From positions 5,244 to 69,243 of the forward strand of contig DIWP01000015.1 of assembly GCA_002423545.1 (NCBI GenBank): a stretch of DNA of 64,000 bases, given 5' to 3'. Positions 1 to 8,808 of this stretch are shown piece after piece. The notes below the pieces were generated by a model, which saw nothing but the letters and a program-made list of their open reading frames with translations, was not told where the DNA came from and did no database searches. Position 1 is the stretch's first letter. Every line of letters begins with the position of its first letter. A program made the translations under genes and the position numbers. This DNA is from Thermoleophilia bacterium UBA6103 (lineage in GTDB: Bacteria > Actinomycetota > Thermoleophilia > UBA2241).

Positions 1-34
1 ATCGCTTGACACCATATCGCTGACACCAGATCGC
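1..34. repeat. 14-bp tandem repeat cut by the window edge
   Basis: The 8-mer TGACACCA occurs at 7-14 and again at 21-28, each followed by a near-identical ATCGC segment, giving a period of 14 bp. A partial copy (ATCGCT) occupies bases 1-6, so the array probably continues to the left of the window. The rest of the first 164 bp holds no gene or other feature that I can support. Confidence 0.5.
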
Positions 35-164
35 CGCTCCTTCTGAGAATGACTTCCCGCGATCCATCGGCGTGCGACTGTCCGGGCCGGCGACCCGGGT
101 CCCTTGAGCCGGCACCCGGCCCCCACAGCCACTCGTCCGATAGCAGGCAAGACGCTCGTTCGAC

Positions 165-432
165 TCAAACGACCGGTGCGTAACGGCGATGCAGCATGAG
201 CCCGTTGCCGTCAGGATCGGCGAACAGGGCCATATGGCAGACACCGGTGTCCAGAGTCTCGCCATGGAAGTCGATGCCCTTCTCCTCGAGCGCGATCCTG
301 GCGGCCGCCACGTCATCGACGTGAAGTGCGAAGGCGCCGGCGATCAGCGGTGCGAACGGCATCCCCACCGACTCCGGCTCCCAGATGGGATGGGACGGCG
401 ACGAAGTCGAGGCTGCTGATCGGCGATTCCAT
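165..432 (-). pseudogene. decayed glyoxalase/VOC-family gene
   Basis: The 3' part encodes a clear C-terminal VOC half (glyoxalase/bleomycin-resistance fold), with segments such as GAFALHVDDVAAARIALEE, GVCHMALFADPDGN and LMLHRRYAP. The 5' part, from an ATG at 432 behind a good AGGAGG ribosome site, encodes the usual VOC start MESPISSLDFVAVPS in a different frame. The two frames meet near 380-395. The stretch that normally lies between them (first helix, first metal ligand region, about 45-50 residues) is missing. The gene therefore has an intact start signal and an intact 3' end, but carries an internal deletion that shifts the frame. A sequencing error could explain the frame change but not the lost segment. 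The divergent gene at 603 is unrelated. Confidence 0.7.
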
Positions 433-602
433 AGCGGACCTCCTGCGACAGACACGAACGTATGTTCGACGAACATACCGCGGTCGACGCGATCCGCGCA
501 AGCCTTGCTCCACTCACGCGCAGGAGAGCGAGCGCCTTCACAGGATGCTCACGTGCGGCCGTCATCCTGACGACTCATCAAGTGGGCGCACCAGGGGGCA
601 CC

Positions 603-2120
603 ATGTCCGACGACTTCATCGAGTACTGGCTTCCCACGAGCGTGGTACGCGCGAGAGGAGCGGTGGTGCACCGTCGCGACCGGCTCTTTCCCCATCGACT
701 TCCCACAAGCAGAGCGCGAGTCGAACTGACGCTCGACGTCGTCGCCGATAAGGATGTCCCGAGGGGCCAGGCGCTCCCCGTCCGCTGCGTGGCTCAGATC
801 CAGCGTGGCGCGCTGCAGGACACGAACGTGAGCCTGGATCTGACGGAGGACGGGCGCCTGGCACCCGGTGGGGCGGCGAGCCACGTGCCACCGACGCTGC
901 TGTGGCAGTCACCGCCCGACGGCGTCGTCGACGCGGCGATCGCCGGCTGGAGCGCCGGGAACGGCGCCGCGGACGACACGCCGGCGACGATCGGCGGCAT
1001 CCGAGAGTACGACCGGTTCGAGGCGCCCGACGAACAGGCGCTCCGCATGTCCATCGCGGAGGGGGTCGAGGATGACGATGAGCGACGGGTCGAGGTGGCC
1101 TTCCTCCTCGAGCAGCCGCGCGCGGCGCTGGCCCGCAGGTATTTCACCGACCTGGGCCTGCGCCTGCTCGATCAGGTCACCGAGGCCCTCGCCGAGGTCG
1201 AGGCCGCCGGCACAGCCGAGGATCGGCACCGGCAGGCCACGATCCGCCTGCTCTCGTGTCAGAACGCGCTCGGCGTCGCCCGCGGCGAGCTGGCCCGCCT
1301 TGAGGCCGTCTTCGACTCGTGGCGGGCCGGCAAGATCGGCCATGTCGCCGAGCCGGTCGACGTGGCCATCCCGATCCGTGAGCTGCTGGAAGCCCGACCG
1401 GTGGACGGCGTCCGGGGAGTCGTCGGCCGGCGGCTGGGCAGCCTCCTGCAGAAGCTGGGCGTCTGGCCGGTCGTGGAGGAGCTTGAGCCGACCTTCCCCG
1501 GCCGGCCGTTCGATGAGTCGATGATAACGCTGAACGGCGGACTGCGGATAGCCCCGGGGGTCATCCTCCGCCAGCCTCGGTCATGCACGCTCGCCGTCTA
1601 TCAGTATCACGTCGACGGCCGGCCGAGCCCGTGGCCGCATGAGCCGTACGGGCTGCCGTCATCGCCCGAGGCGGCCGGCTTCCGGCTGGTCGATCGCCGG
1701 CGCTGCCTCGTCGTCGACCGTGAATGCCGCCATGACTTCATCCGCTTCCGCATGTCCGCCTGGGGGAAGCGGGGAGCGCGCATCACTCTGTCGGCACTCG
1801 GCGGCCTGCGTTCCTACAGCACGCACGCCGCCCCTGCCGCGGACGTGCCTGAGCCCGTCGGGACGACCACCGCCGGCCTTTCGCCGGTCCTCCACGACGG
1901 CACTTCTGCACGGGGCGCCTCTGCGGTGCATCGAGAAGGCCGGCCGGACCCTGAGATCGCGGAGCTCAGAAGCCGCATCGCGGCCACGGCCGGTGAGCTC
2001 ACCCTGGCTCGAGCGGAGGCGGCCAGGGCTCAGATCCTCGCACTCGAGAGCCTTGATGATGAGGTGAGTCGCCAGACCCGGAACGTCCGCAAGAGACGCC
2101 GGGCAGAGCTGACCGCCTGA
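603..2120 (+). CDS. hypothetical protein, 505 aa, coiled-coil C-terminus
   Basis: I do not recognise this protein. The chosen ATG at 603 follows an AGGGGG ribosome-binding site; the frame stays open upstream to about 462, but that part is arginine-rich and overlaps the VOC remnant. No signal peptide or membrane segment is visible. The middle (about residues 150-240) is helical and charged. The region around 300-400 has short beta-like stretches such as CTLAVYQYHVDG and ends in a basic segment (RFRMSAWGKRGARITL). The last 60 residues form a predicted coiled coil rich in Ala, Glu and Arg that ends in a basic tail. It is a single gene facing away from the VOC remnant and converging on the activase. 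Function unknown; it might be an accessory or transferred gene. Confidence 0.75.
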   Translation: MSDDFIEYWLPTSVVRARGAVVHRRDRLFPHRLPTSRARVELTLDVVADKDVPRGQALPVRCVAQIQRGALQDTNVSLDLTEDGRLAPGGAASHVPPTLLWQSPPDGVVDAAIAGWSAGNGAADDTPATIGGIREYDRFEAPDEQALRMSIAEGVEDDDERRVEVAFLLEQPRAALARRYFTDLGLRLLDQVTEALAEVEAAGTAEDRHRQATIRLLSCQNALGVARGELARLEAVFDSWRAGKIGHVAEPVDVAIPIRELLEARPVDGVRGVVGRRLGSLLQKLGVWPVVEELEPTFPGRPFDESMITLNGGLRIAPGVILRQPRSCTLAVYQYHVDGRPSPWPHEPYGLPSSPEAAGFRLVDRRRCLVVDRECRHDFIRFRMSAWGKRGARITLSALGGLRSYSTHAAPAADVPEPVGTTTAGLSPVLHDGTSARGASAVHREGRPDPEIAELRSRIAATAGELTLARAEAARAQILALESLDDEVSRQTRNVRKRRRAELTA

Positions 2121-2246
2121 AGCGTTGCCCGTCTCGACGTTTGCGGCGCCATGAGCGGAGGGGTCGTCCTGCACGGTCGGCAGTGGTCTGGTCTACGCCC
2201 GGCCGTGCTCACCGGGCGGCTGAGTCGAGGTCGCGCCCGGCCGGGT

Positions 2247-5200
2247 TCAACGGGCGGCGGAGGGCGCCGCGACACGTTCTGAGGCGGCGTCCGCCGCGAC
2301 GCGCCGCGGCCGGCTGCGCAGCCGCCAGGCGAAGCCGGCCAGCCGTTCCTGCTCGATCGGGTCGCCGTCGTTGTAGACGTAGAGCACCGGGATATCCGGC
2401 CGCCGCCGCAGCAGCGCCTCGGCGATCAGGGCCGGCCCGCAGCCGCGCGGCGCCACCGCGACGACGCCGTCGATGGGACGCGTACGCCATGTCTGCAGCA
2501 CGCTGCCGACGGTGCTGATGGTCTCGCCGAACGGCAAGCCCTCGAACAGCTCGCGGCTGGCCTCCTCCAGCGCCGCGATATCGTGCCAGAAGAGCCACGG
2601 CTGCGCGGTCTGCGCGGCGCCGAGCAGCCGGTCGACGATGGAGCGCATGATCCGCAGCGTCGCCAGCCGCTGCCAGCGGAGCTTGCTCGTTGCCGGCAGC
2701 TCCTGTATCTCGCGATAGGCGAGCAACTCGAAGAACTCGGCGAACGGCTCGCTCACGACACGCAGGCCCTGGGCCGCCAGACGGCGCTGCAGGTCGTCGT
2801 TGCCCCACTCGTCGACGCGCAGGAAGATGTCGCCGGCCAGCAGGACGTCGCGCAGACCAGCGGCGCGCGTCTCGTCGGACGGCACCGCCGCGAAGGCGCG
2901 CGCGGCGCCGGCCACCACCGCCTCGATGCGGGCGATCGTCTCGCGCGCGTCGGCCACAAGGCTGCGCACCCCGTCGGCGCGCCGCGGCACCTCGAGCTCG
3001 CGCTCCAGGGTCCCCTCCCACGTCTGGAACACGTGGTCCACGTCGCCGCTCGTACGCTCGGCCGCCATCGTGTAGAAGCGCATCGTGTTGAGCAGGTCCT
3101 GCGTCACCAGCGCCGCCCACACCACCGGCATGATGCGCCAGTCGCTGGTCAGCAGGCTCAGGTCGCCGATGGCGACCCGGCCCTCCAGTCCCAGGCGCTC
3201 CAGAGCAAGCCGCGCCGCCACGGGGAAGATGTTGGCCCGGCAGGAGCGGAAGCCGTTGCCGACGCTCAGGAACAGGGTCGACCCCTCCCGCGACGCCGGC
3301 GACTCGGAGAAGTAGCGCTCCAGACCGCCGGCGATGAGCTGGTACGGCAGGCACTCCTTGCCGGAGCACGAGTCCTGGGCGGCGCGCATCGTCGAGGCAT
3401 CGGTGGCGCCGGCGAACTCGGCCGGTATGCCGCGGCCGCGCAGCGCCGCGGCGATCTGCCGCCCCAGCGTGCCGCCGACCGTCCCGAACACGACCCGGTC
3501 CGCGTCACCGACGAGCAGGCTGTGGGCCGGGGGGTCCACGTAGCGGGTCAGCCGTCCCGGATCGACCGGCGACGGCCCGCCGCCTGCCGCCCGGTATTCC
3601 TCGACGGCATGAAGGAAGGCCTGTACCCGGGTCACGTAGCCGGCCAGGCCGCCGTGCCCGTCGGTCTCGAAGACGGCATGCGGATAGCCCTCCAGCAGGT
3701 CGGCGTAGAGCGGCTCCACGAACGAGTTGGGACCGCAGCCGTAGGCTCCGATGAGCAGCGGAAAGACGGTGCCGGCCGCCCGCGCCGCCAGGGCCACGCG
3801 CAGCATCGCGCCGGCGCTGGCCCAGTGGACGCGCGGCAGATCGGGGATGCCGTCCGGCAGCGGGTAGCAGTCGAAGGGTAACGCCAGCGCGCCGTTGGCT
3901 GCCACGAGATCGTGGATGCCGGTGTTGAGCGAGCCGTCGTGGATCACGTGCGTCTCACCGAGCACCACCACGACCGGACAGCCCTCGCGAGCCGCGAAGG
4001 CGAGCGCCTGCTCCCCGATGCCGCGCAGCCCGTCGGCGTAGCGTCGCTGGGCGGCCAGGGCGGCCGCATGGGCCGCCTTCACCGCGGCTCGCCGGCCACC
4101 CGCAAGCTCGGCGACGGCGGCAGCCAGGCTCTCGCGCGTGGGCTCCGATGCCAGATCGTCGTCCTGGTCGAGCAGCAGCGCCGGCATCACCACCTGCGCC
4201 TGCCCGCCCCGCTCCATGAGCGCGGCCCGCACCATCTCGGGGGCGCCCTGGGCCAGCGGGCAGGTGCTGCGGCCGTCGCCGGCCGACGGATACGGCACGT
4301 TCACCAGGCGCGGCAGGAAGACGGCGTCGCAGCCGGCCTCGGTGGCAGCCGCCGCCATCCCGTGCGCCAGCTTCACCGGCGCGCAGGCGCCGACGGCGCC
4401 GCAGAGACGGTCGCCGAGGGCCAGCGTGGTCTCGTCGGGCTGCGTGACCACCACGTCGGCCCCGAGGCGCGCCAGGAACGTGACGAAGAATGGCGCCAGA
4501 TCGATGAGGTAGTGCGCCATCGGCACCGCTACGGTGAGGCCGCTCAGCGACGCCCCTTCACGAGGCGCCGGAGCGGTCGCCTCAACGAGCGCGCGGGCCA
4601 GCCACTCCCGGCGGGCGCGGAAGGGGTTCGGCGCATCACGCGGCAGCTTCTTGCCGCCAGCGGCCCGCTCCTCGTACTTGGGGCAGTTGCCGCCGCTGCG
4701 GATCGTCCGCAGCTCGCCGCCGACCTCGACCTGCGCCGTCTCGATGCGGCAGAGGTTCCCGCAGGCCGTGTCCCCGCAGCGGCCTTCCCGCCGGCTGACG
4801 ACCCGCGCGGCGAGCACGCGGCGCAGATCGAGCGGCTCGGCTTCATCGCGGATCGCCGAACCGTGCGGCTCGGCACCATCCTGGACGTCCGAGAGACCAC
4901 GAGCCGTAAGCAGCGCGATGCCGATGGCGCCCATCGCGCCCGGGTCGGGCGGCACCACCACCTCGCGTCCGGTCACGGCCGCCAGGGTCCGCGCCAGCGA
5001 CGGATTGCTCGCCGGCTTGCCCTGGAAGAACACTCTGTCGAGCAGGCGGCGCTGACCCATGACGCGGTTGCGGTAGTTGCGGATCACCGAGTACTGCAGA
5101 CCGGCGAAGACGTCTTCTCTGGAGTAGCCGTCGGCCAGCGCCTCGGCCACCAGATCGCTGACGAAGACGGTGCACGTCTGGCCCAGCTCGGCCGGCCGTC

Positions 5201-6872
5201 TGGAGCGCGCCGCCATGTCGCCGAACCCGGCGATGTCGTCGAGACCCAGGGCGGTCGCCTGCTCCTCGAGGAACGACCCGGTGCCGGCGCTGCACACGCG
5301 GTTCATGTCCGAGTCGACGACGCGGCCGTCGCGGACGCTGATGAACTTGGCGTCTTGCCCGCCGATCTCGATGATGGACAGACTGCGGCCGCCGTCCGGG
5401 TCGAGGCAGGCGGCCGCCGTAGCATGCGCCACGATCTCGTTCTGGACCACGAGACGCTTCCCGGCCTCCGGGAAGGCCGCCCGCATGACCGCGGCGGCGG
5501 CATCCCGGCCCGACCCCGTGAGTCCCATGCCGACCACCGAAGCCGACGTCATCTCGCCGATGCGAGCCACCAGTGCCCGGGCCGCCTCGACGGGGTTGCC
5601 GTCGGTGCGCCGGTAGACGCTGGCCAGCACAGCGCCGTCGCGATCGACGAGCGCCGCCTTGGACCCGGTGGAGCCCAGGTCCAGACCGAGCACCGCCTCC
5701 GTGGTGCCGGCTTCTTCGGTGGCCACGCCGAGAGACTCTTCCGTGTCGCCGGTCCCGGCGACGCGGCCCGGGACAAGCAAGAATGGACGCTCGCGCAACT
5801 GGACGACCGAGCCGGGACCCTGCGCCGCCGGCTCCTGGGCGCGGATGCGGCCGGCCCGGGCACGGATCAGGTCCACGCCCCGCTCGGGCCACTCCGGTGC
5901 CGCCTCCGTCGTCCCGTCCCGAGCCCACGAGCGCGACGCCGTCCCTTCGTGAGCGAGCGCGCCCGACGGCGGGCCGACCTGGGCAGCCGCGTACCAGAGC
6001 GCGCCGAGCGCGTCGAAGGCGGCCGCCTCCGTCGAGACCGCCAGCGGTCCTGTGACGATCCGGCCCAGCGCTTCGGTGAGCGGCGCGATGCGCGCCCCGT
6101 TGCCCACCAGCAGCACCGGCAGGCCGTCGGCGACCCGGGCGATGTGCGCCGCGATCGTCTGCGCCACCGCTTCGAAGTAGCCGCGGAAGAGGCGGCCGTG
6201 GTCGACCCCTTGATTGGCGAAGTGCGTCAGCTCGCTCTTCGCGAAGACCGCGCAGCGCGCCGTGAGCGCCACCGCCCGGTCGCTGGCGCTCGCCATCCGG
6301 GCCGCCTCGTCGAGACTGCACCCGAAGCGGGCGCAGAGGCGCTCGGTCGCCTGGCCAGTGCCGGCCGAGCAGCGATCGTTCTTCTCGTAGATCCAGTGGT
6401 CGGCCGGCGCGTCGCCGGAGGTCTGATCGACCCCGACGAGTCCCCCGAGCGCCTCCGCCCGAGACCCGACCCCCGGCGATCGATCGGTCTCCCTCGCGAA
6501 GCTTCCGCCGCCGGTGCGAGCAAGTATCGAGAAGCCGCCGCCGCCGATGCGCACCACGGCGGCCGGCCCCGACCACGGCACGAGCCGGCGCGCGGCCCAC
6601 TCCTGGGCGATCTCCTCCGGCAGGCCGCCGACGGCCGGCGCTCCCAGACGGTCGCCGTGGATGCCGGTCGCCACGACTCCGGCGACCGTCCCGACGGCGA
6701 GTCCGTCGTAGAGATCGAGGAACGGCTGCAGCGGTCGTCCGTCGTGCCGCACGCAGCTCGTGCGCGGCGGCGAGAGGGCACCGTCGGGGCTTAGCTCGGC
6801 GACCGCCAGAGCCGTGCTGACCGTCCCCGGATCGACGCCGATCAGGAACCGGCCGACCTGCTCCGCGGTCAC
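2247..6872 (-). CDS. 2-hydroxyacyl-CoA dehydratase activase, giant fused form
   Basis: The protein has about 1541 residues from the GTG at 6872; the frame is open to 6992 and no ribosome site decides the start. It holds two actin-like BadF/HgdC ATPase units. The first has a GVDPGTVST loop, CSAGTG with Cys168 and CAVFAKSE with Cys207. The second begins near residue 395 with GLDLGSTGSK and has CSAGTG with Cys527 and CTVFVSD with Cys567. These cysteine pairs match those that hold the [4Fe-4S] cluster between subunits in 2-hydroxyglutaryl-CoA dehydratase activators. A Cys-rich linker (CGDTACGNLCR) leads into a DUF2229-like segment and a C-terminal part resembling dehydratase subunits (SCSGKECLPYQLIAGGLE). 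The family couples ATP hydrolysis to low-potential electron transfer, usually in anaerobes. The substrate is unknown, and no separate dehydratase genes lie nearby. Confidence 0.88.
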   Translation of the reverse strand: MTAEQVGRFLIGVDPGTVSTALAVAELSPDGALSPPRTSCVRHDGRPLQPFLDLYDGLAVGTVAGVVATGIHGDRLGAPAVGGLPEEIAQEWAARRLVPWSGPAAVVRIGGGGFSILARTGGGSFARETDRSPGVGSRAEALGGLVGVDQTSGDAPADHWIYEKNDRCSAGTGQATERLCARFGCSLDEAARMASASDRAVALTARCAVFAKSELTHFANQGVDHGRLFRGYFEAVAQTIAAHIARVADGLPVLLVGNGARIAPLTEALGRIVTGPLAVSTEAAAFDALGALWYAAAQVGPPSGALAHEGTASRSWARDGTTEAAPEWPERGVDLIRARAGRIRAQEPAAQGPGSVVQLRERPFLLVPGRVAGTGDTEESLGVATEEAGTTEAVLGLDLGSTGSKAALVDRDGAVLASVYRRTDGNPVEAARALVARIGEMTSASVVGMGLTGSGRDAAAAVMRAAFPEAGKRLVVQNEIVAHATAAACLDPDGGRSLSIIEIGGQDAKFISVRDGRVVDSDMNRVCSAGTGSFLEEQATALGLDDIAGFGDMAARSRRPAELGQTCTVFVSDLVAEALADGYSREDVFAGLQYSVIRNYRNRVMGQRRLLDRVFFQGKPASNPSLARTLAAVTGREVVVPPDPGAMGAIGIALLTARGLSDVQDGAEPHGSAIRDEAEPLDLRRVLAARVVSRREGRCGDTACGNLCRIETAQVEVGGELRTIRSGGNCPKYEERAAGGKKLPRDAPNPFRARREWLARALVEATAPAPREGASLSGLTVAVPMAHYLIDLAPFFVTFLARLGADVVVTQPDETTLALGDRLCGAVGACAPVKLAHGMAAAATEAGCDAVFLPRLVNVPYPSAGDGRSTCPLAQGAPEMVRAALMERGGQAQVVMPALLLDQDDDLASEPTRESLAAAVAELAGGRRAAVKAAHAAALAAQRRYADGLRGIGEQALAFAAREGCPVVVVLGETHVIHDGSLNTGIHDLVAANGALALPFDCYPLPDGIPDLPRVHWASAGAMLRVALAARAAGTVFPLLIGAYGCGPNSFVEPLYADLLEGYPHAVFETDGHGGLAGYVTRVQAFLHAVEEYRAAGGGPSPVDPGRLTRYVDPPAHSLLVGDADRVVFGTVGGTLGRQIAAALRGRGIPAEFAGATDASTMRAAQDSCSGKECLPYQLIAGGLERYFSESPASREGSTLFLSVGNGFRSCRANIFPVAARLALERLGLEGRVAIGDLSLLTSDWRIMPVVWAALVTQDLLNTMRFYTMAAERTSGDVDHVFQTWEGTLERELEVPRRADGVRSLVADARETIARIEAVVAGAARAFAAVPSDETRAAGLRDVLLAGDIFLRVDEWGNDDLQRRLAAQGLRVVSEPFAEFFELLAYREIQELPATSKLRWQRLATLRIMRSIVDRLLGAAQTAQPWLFWHDIAALEEASRELFEGLPFGETISTVGSVLQTWRTRPIDGVVAVAPRGCGPALIAEALLRRRPDIPVLYVYNDGDPIEQERLAGFAWRLRSRPRRVAADAASERVAAPSAAR

Positions 6873-7043
6873 GCGTCGTCGCTGTTCGGCATGGCCTTCC
6901 ACAACACTGCAACCTACCAGAGCCGCGACCCGCTCCCAAGACGGACGGCAGGCCGGTCGCACGTCTGCCACGGGCGCGTGACGGCACTCCACGCAGCACG
7001 AGTGACGGGCCTGCCATGGATCACGAGCCGGTCGCGCCCGTAC

Positions 7044-7106
7044 TCAGCCCGTCCCCAGCCTGCCTCAGCGCGTCCCCAGCCCGCCTCAGCCCGTCCCAGG
7101 CTCGCC
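7044..7106. repeat. three 21-bp tandem repeats in an intergenic region
   Basis: Three consecutive 21-bp units start at 7044, 7065 and 7086. Each begins TCAGC and shares the core CGTCCC. Units one and two differ at only two positions, and the third diverges in its last third. The repeat lies in the 361-bp gap between the activase (minus) and the STAS gene (plus). The gap presumably holds promoters for both, but I could not pick out convincing -35/-10 pairs. A short coding use (a heptad of ARPQPAS type) is possible in one frame but has no start or ribosome site. Confidence 0.6.
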
Positions 7107-7233
7107 CATACGACGCCGCCCAGAGGCGCCCGGCGCCTGCGGCGCGTTTCAGACGAGCCCGAGCGGGGAGATAACTGTTGTCGACACGTGTGCGACCCGG
7201 TGGTCGCGCCTGACGACTGCAGGAGGAGTGGGC

Positions 7234-7593
7234 ATGGAGGAGAAGCCGCAGTTCCGCGTTGAGCTTGAGACACCCACCGAAGGCACTGCGATCGTCGTCC
7301 TCGAAGGCGAGGTCGACATCTACTCCGCGCCCCAGTTCAAGGAGGCGCTGCTCTCGGGCATCGACAGCGGAGCGACGGCGATCGTGGTCGATCTCGGCAA
7401 GGTCACGTTCATCGACTCCACGGCGCTCGGCGTCCTGGTCAGCGGCGCCAAGCGGGTGCGACCCCGGAACGGCAGGCTCGACATAGTCTGCACCGACGAG
7501 AACATCACGCGGATCTTCGAGATCACGGGCCTCGACCGCATCTTCGGCATCTACCCGACCAGAGAGGCGGCTCTCAAGGTCGCCGCCGACTGA
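7234..7593 (+). CDS. STAS-domain anti-sigma factor antagonist
   Basis: This is a 119-residue single-domain STAS protein of the SpoIIAA/RsbV type. The signature VVDLGKVTFIDSTALGVLV contains the conserved Asp-Ser at residues 61-62; in this family the serine is phosphorylated by a partner anti-sigma kinase, which controls release of a sigma factor. An AGGAGG site seven bases upstream supports the ATG at 7234 over the GTG two codons earlier. No anti-sigma kinase or sigma gene is adjacent. A PP2C-type phosphatase that could dephosphorylate such a protein lies about 43 kb away at 50963-53629. The family call is sure; the partner is inferred. Confidence 0.9.
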   Translation: MEEKPQFRVELETPTEGTAIVVLEGEVDIYSAPQFKEALLSGIDSGATAIVVDLGKVTFIDSTALGVLVSGAKRVRPRNGRLDIVCTDENITRIFEITGLDRIFGIYPTREAALKVAAD

Positions 7594-7663
7594 GGCAGGC
7601 GCAGCGTCGAAGATCCGCGTCACACCAGGCGCCGCCCGAGCGGCGCGACGAGGATGAGCGACG

Positions 7664-8050
7664 ATGGAACTTCATAGCGGATCGGCACTGAAAGGCAAGA
7701 AGGTCGTCAGTGGCAGCCGCGGCAGTCGTGCCCGGACGTACAAGTCCGGACGCACGTGCGCGCACGAGGGGTGCACGACCAAGCTCTCCGTCTATAACCC
7801 CTCACCGACGTGCGCCCTGCATACGGCCGCCGCCCGCTCGGCGGCCAAGCGGTCCAGCGATGCCCCGGCACGACGTCAGCCCGAGACGCGGACGTGTGCA
7901 TTCGAGTCGTGCGACCGGCAGTTCGTCACCAGCAACCCGGCGCGGAAGTACTGCTCGGATGCATGCCGCATGCGTGCCTTCCAGCGGCGCAGCGCCGAGG
8001 CGCGCCGTGACGCACATCGCGACGTGCAGCATCGGCAGCGGGTCGGTTGA
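7664..8050 (+). CDS. small protein with two zinc-finger-like Cys motifs
   Basis: A 128-residue basic protein. The first motif has Cys32, Cys37, Cys50 and His53 (TCAHEGCTTKLSVYNPSPTC, then H). The second has Cys78, Cys83, Cys97 and Cys101 (CAFESCDRQF, then KYCSDACRMRAF). Both look like compact zinc-binding knuckles, and the basic surroundings would suit nucleic-acid binding. The first motif resembles short zinc-binding segments that I associate with small actinobacterial proteins; the second resembles the CSDxCRxRAxRRR pattern found at the end of many small DNA- or RNA-related proteins. The gene sits between two STAS genes and converges on the second. Function is not known. Confidence 0.75.
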   Translation: MELHSGSALKGKKVVSGSRGSRARTYKSGRTCAHEGCTTKLSVYNPSPTCALHTAAARSAAKRSSDAPARRQPETRTCAFESCDRQFVTSNPARKYCSDACRMRAFQRRSAEARRDAHRDVQHRQRVG

Positions 8051-8077
8051 CGACGCCTGTCTGAAGCGGGAGTCGGC

Positions 8078-8566
8078 TCAGGCGTCGGCCGGTGGCGCCG
8101 TGGGCAGGGATGGCGGAATGAACGGCACCGTATTTGCCAGTGCCATGTTCAGAGCCCCCTCCAGCGAGTCGTAGACCGGCGTGAGATTGTGCAGTCCCAC
8201 CAGCAGCAGCACGCGCCGGACCTGCCCCCTGGGACGCGTCAGTACGACGTCACAGCCTTCCGACCTGACGCAGCCGACCAGCTGCACGAGGTAGCCGACG
8301 AAGGTCGAGTCCACAAACGTGGCCTCGTGCAGGTCGAACACCAGGTGGCGGCGGAAGAAGAACGGTCCCAGAGCGCGGCGCAGGCCGGTGTCGATGGCGG
8401 GCACCGTCTCGATGTCGAACTCGCCCCGCAGGGTCACCAGGGCGACATTATCGGCCGAGCCACACCGCCGTACCGCGACCGGAGCCGTGCGATCTGTCGC
8501 CGTCTCACGCTCGGCCTGATCGACGCGCACGTACCCCCCGATGCTCTCGCCCTGCCAGGGTGCCAC
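8078..8566 (-). CDS. STAS-domain protein
   Basis: A 162-residue protein with one STAS domain at about residues 35-145. The signature HLVFDLHEATFVDSTFVGYL carries Asp86-Ser87 at the phosphorylation position. Compared with the STAS protein at 7234 it has an extra N-terminal segment of about 30 residues and a short proline-rich tail (FIPPSLPTAPPADA). The GTG at 8566 has a GGAGG sequence almost touching it, so the true start could be a GTG about 12 codons further in. Likely an anti-sigma antagonist or a sensor component of the same signalling type; its partner is not in view. Confidence 0.85.
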   Translation of the reverse strand: MAPWQGESIGGYVRVDQAERETATDRTAPVAVRRCGSADNVALVTLRGEFDIETVPAIDTGLRRALGPFFFRRHLVFDLHEATFVDSTFVGYLVQLVGCVRSEGCDVVLTRPRGQVRRVLLLVGLHNLTPVYDSLEGALNMALANTVPFIPPSLPTAPPADA

Positions 8567-8630
8567 CCCTCCGACTCGCCTCGTATGGCCGCCCTCAGCT
8601 CAGGTCGGCGCCGGCGACAGGTGGAACGGT

Positions 8631-8659
8631 AGACTACGGCATGAACCTCCGTCTGTAAA
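8631..8659 (-). promoter_or_regulatory. possible promoter of the STAS gene at 8566
   Basis: Read on the minus strand, TTTACA (8654-8659, five of six bases of the -35 consensus) is followed after exactly 17 bp by TAGTCT (8631-8636, only three of six bases of the -10 consensus). The predicted start would give a leader of about 55-60 nt. The weak -10 keeps this tentative. Confidence 0.35.
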
Positions 8660-8741
8660 GGGTCGGAGATCGGTGTTTTCCCTGCTGACGACGGTCTTTC
8701 GGGGTAATCACTCGACCAGACCGTCAAGCACTACGGAGGAT

Positions 8742-8805
8742 TCTCAAGCAGCACTTGAGAGTCTGCTACACGTCTGCCGCTCTCCTCGGAAGAGGCGGCA
8801 GACGT
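8742..8805 (-). terminator. two hairpins after secF, likely terminator
   Basis: Immediately after the secF stop on the minus strand there is an 11-bp perfect stem (arms 8770-8780 and 8795-8805), followed by a second smaller hairpin with 7-bp arms (8742-8748 and 8754-8760, five-base loop). No T-run follows either stem, so this is a GC-type stem, as is common in high-GC genomes. It marks the end of the division-secretion transcript. Confidence 0.55.
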
Positions 8806-8808
8806 GCC

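Noticed and set aside
2121..2246. Terminator between the converging hypothetical gene and activase
   Set aside because: Only a short CCCGG/CCGGG palindrome is seen; nothing stands out from the GC-rich background.
3912..6794. 960-codon open frame on the plus strand opposite the activase
   Set aside because: It mirrors the codon phase of the activase in GC-rich DNA and has no domain or ribosome site; the minus-strand protein has clear family motifs throughout.
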